A stretch of 20,438 bases of DNA from Synura sp. LO234KE (Eukaryota; Sar; Synurophyceae; Synurales; Mallomonadaceae), in assembly GCA_015143735.1 (NCBI GenBank), contig VKHC01000080.1, positions 1-20,438 of the forward strand, read 5' to 3'. Under the pieces are notes generated by a model. It searched no databases, was not told the origin of the DNA, and was given only the letters and a program-made list of their open reading frames with translations. This document shows, one piece after another, positions 19,577 through 20,438 of this stretch. How positions within the stretch are numbered: position 1 is the first letter of the stretch; every line of letters begins with the position of its first letter. A program made the translations under genes and the position numbers.

Positions 19577-20438
19577 CCGTAGCAGTTGCTTACTATTAGT
19601 ACGCTAGTCTGAGACTAGTAGTAGTAGGCGGGTGCGGTGGTAATGAGAATAAGAAGTCACGTAGAATGATGGTACCAGCCACCCTCTGATATAGAAGTAG
19701 TGGCCCCACCGCCTCTGCAGCGAGAACATTCTCACTGAGTACTACAACGTCGGCCAGATACAAGTTTATCGCACCTATAACTTGGGACTACTGGGACATC
19801 ATGGGACATCAGATAGATAGCAACAATGGTAAAGGTTTAGTAGCTCCGAGGCGGAAACATAAAGTTAACTTAAACTCCCAGCTGTCCACCTCTTTGTTGT
19901 ATGTCTTCGACTGCTAAACTTTAGCAGGATTAATTGATATTATATAATAAAAAAAGTATAACAAGTAAAAACAAATAACCGAGAGCAGAGAACTATTAGG
20001 ACGATATAACTTCGCGTCCATAGCACAGAGGATAAATGCAGATGAATCGTTCCTCGACTATAAATCCATTCCTGTTCACTGTTTTCGAATCTTCCAATCT
20101 GATCCTTTGACAGATAACTGATCCTCACAATGCTCCGATCTTTCTCGGTCAAGAAAGGCGAGTTCCTCATATCGAAAACTCCTTACCAATACTGATATCA
20201 TAAATAATTGTAGACCAAAAAATTATATGAAGAAGTTTCGTACACAGTAGGCCCCTCATATTTTTGTAGCCCTATTAAGCTTGCCAAGAGTTGGAATATC
20301 CGAATTAGAATCTTCCAAAAATATAATTGGTCACCACGCTCCGACACTGAACGTATCTGAGGGTGCCTATGTCGATGCACAAGCGTATTAATGTGAGTGA
20401 TCAAATTGGAAAAATGAAGCTGAAAAATGAAATACTTC
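19577..20438. other. Right-hand end: palindromes and an unsupported minus-strand frame
   Basis: Two odd-length perfect palindromes occur: CTAGTCTGAGACTAG (19604-19618) and CTGCTAAACTTTAGCAG (19911-19927). A CTA run at 19396-19410 is mirrored by a TAG run at 19615-19628. A minus-strand frame 20170-19940 starts with an ATG and reads plausibly for about 50 residues (polar, balanced) before becoming hydrophobic low-complexity; it could be an exon of a gene beyond the right edge. No domain was recognised. Confidence 0.35.

Noticed and set aside
19242-19607. Retropepsin-like fragment (LIETGAP ... NDILGRD)
   Set aside because: The two motifs are about ten residues apart instead of many tens, the catalytic Asp position is Glu, and no ATG, reverse transcriptase or LTR is visible.
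19688-19916. hAT-type transposase C-terminal remnant (SAARTFSLSTT reading)
   Set aside because: Resemblance to the hAT dimerisation motif is only a few residues, and the frame opens right after a stop with no further hAT features.
1-20438. CRISPR arrays, bacterial operons, rRNA genes
   Set aside because: No regularly spaced identical repeats with unique spacers and no rRNA-like sequence; gene structure is eukaryotic.

Overview
This window looks like nuclear DNA of a eukaryote, most likely a stramenopile alga (diatom, brown alga or a relative). Three things point there. Reading frames are interrupted by many short GT-AG introns of about 57 to 340 bases whose flanking exons join in phase. The first gene carries a long Pro/Ser/Thr (PSSSPT-type) stalk followed by a SEA-like domain and a membrane anchor, an architecture common in stramenopile surface proteins. 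No bacterial-style operons or ribosome sites are visible. The lineage is inferred from gene style, not from a marker gene.

Layout. 1-684 holds nothing I can name. 685-4121 (minus) is a four-exon gene for a tripeptidyl-peptidase-1-like serine-carboxyl protease (family S53), spliced length about 1027 residues: prodomain, catalytic domain with its active-site residues, fifteen 12-residue repeats, a SEA-like region, and one C-terminal transmembrane helix. 4122-4756 is AT-rich divergent intergenic DNA. 4757-11546 (plus) is an intron-rich gene of about 22 exons, modelled at about 1194 residues, whose C-terminal half is a family GT41 (O-GlcNAc transferase / SPINDLY-like) glycosyltransferase. Its N-terminal half has no canonical TPR repeats I can recognise. 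11547-14513 is AT-rich with several degenerate repeats and hairpins. 14514-15164 (minus) is an unrecognised 216-residue ORF. It is divergent from 15261-16309 (plus), a two-exon secreted GT-A-fold glycosyltransferase resembling GT34 (GMA12/MNN10) with a DxD motif. A perfect 13-bp inverted repeat lies between them and covers the glycosyltransferase start codon.

16310-20438 has no convincing gene. Its striking content is dense clusters of the motif TACTTTAG/CTAAAGTA at 17.1-17.3, 18.3-18.55 and 19.05-19.58 kb, with similar outer ends (consensus near CATCYGTRTACCAAAAT). They look like subterminal repeat arrays of non-autonomous DNA transposons.

How the genes relate: the protease and the GT34-like enzyme are predicted for the secretory pathway or cell surface. 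The GT41 enzyme is expected in the nucleus or cytosol by family precedent. Nothing shows that the three act together; they look like ordinary neighbours in a repeat-rich nuclear region.
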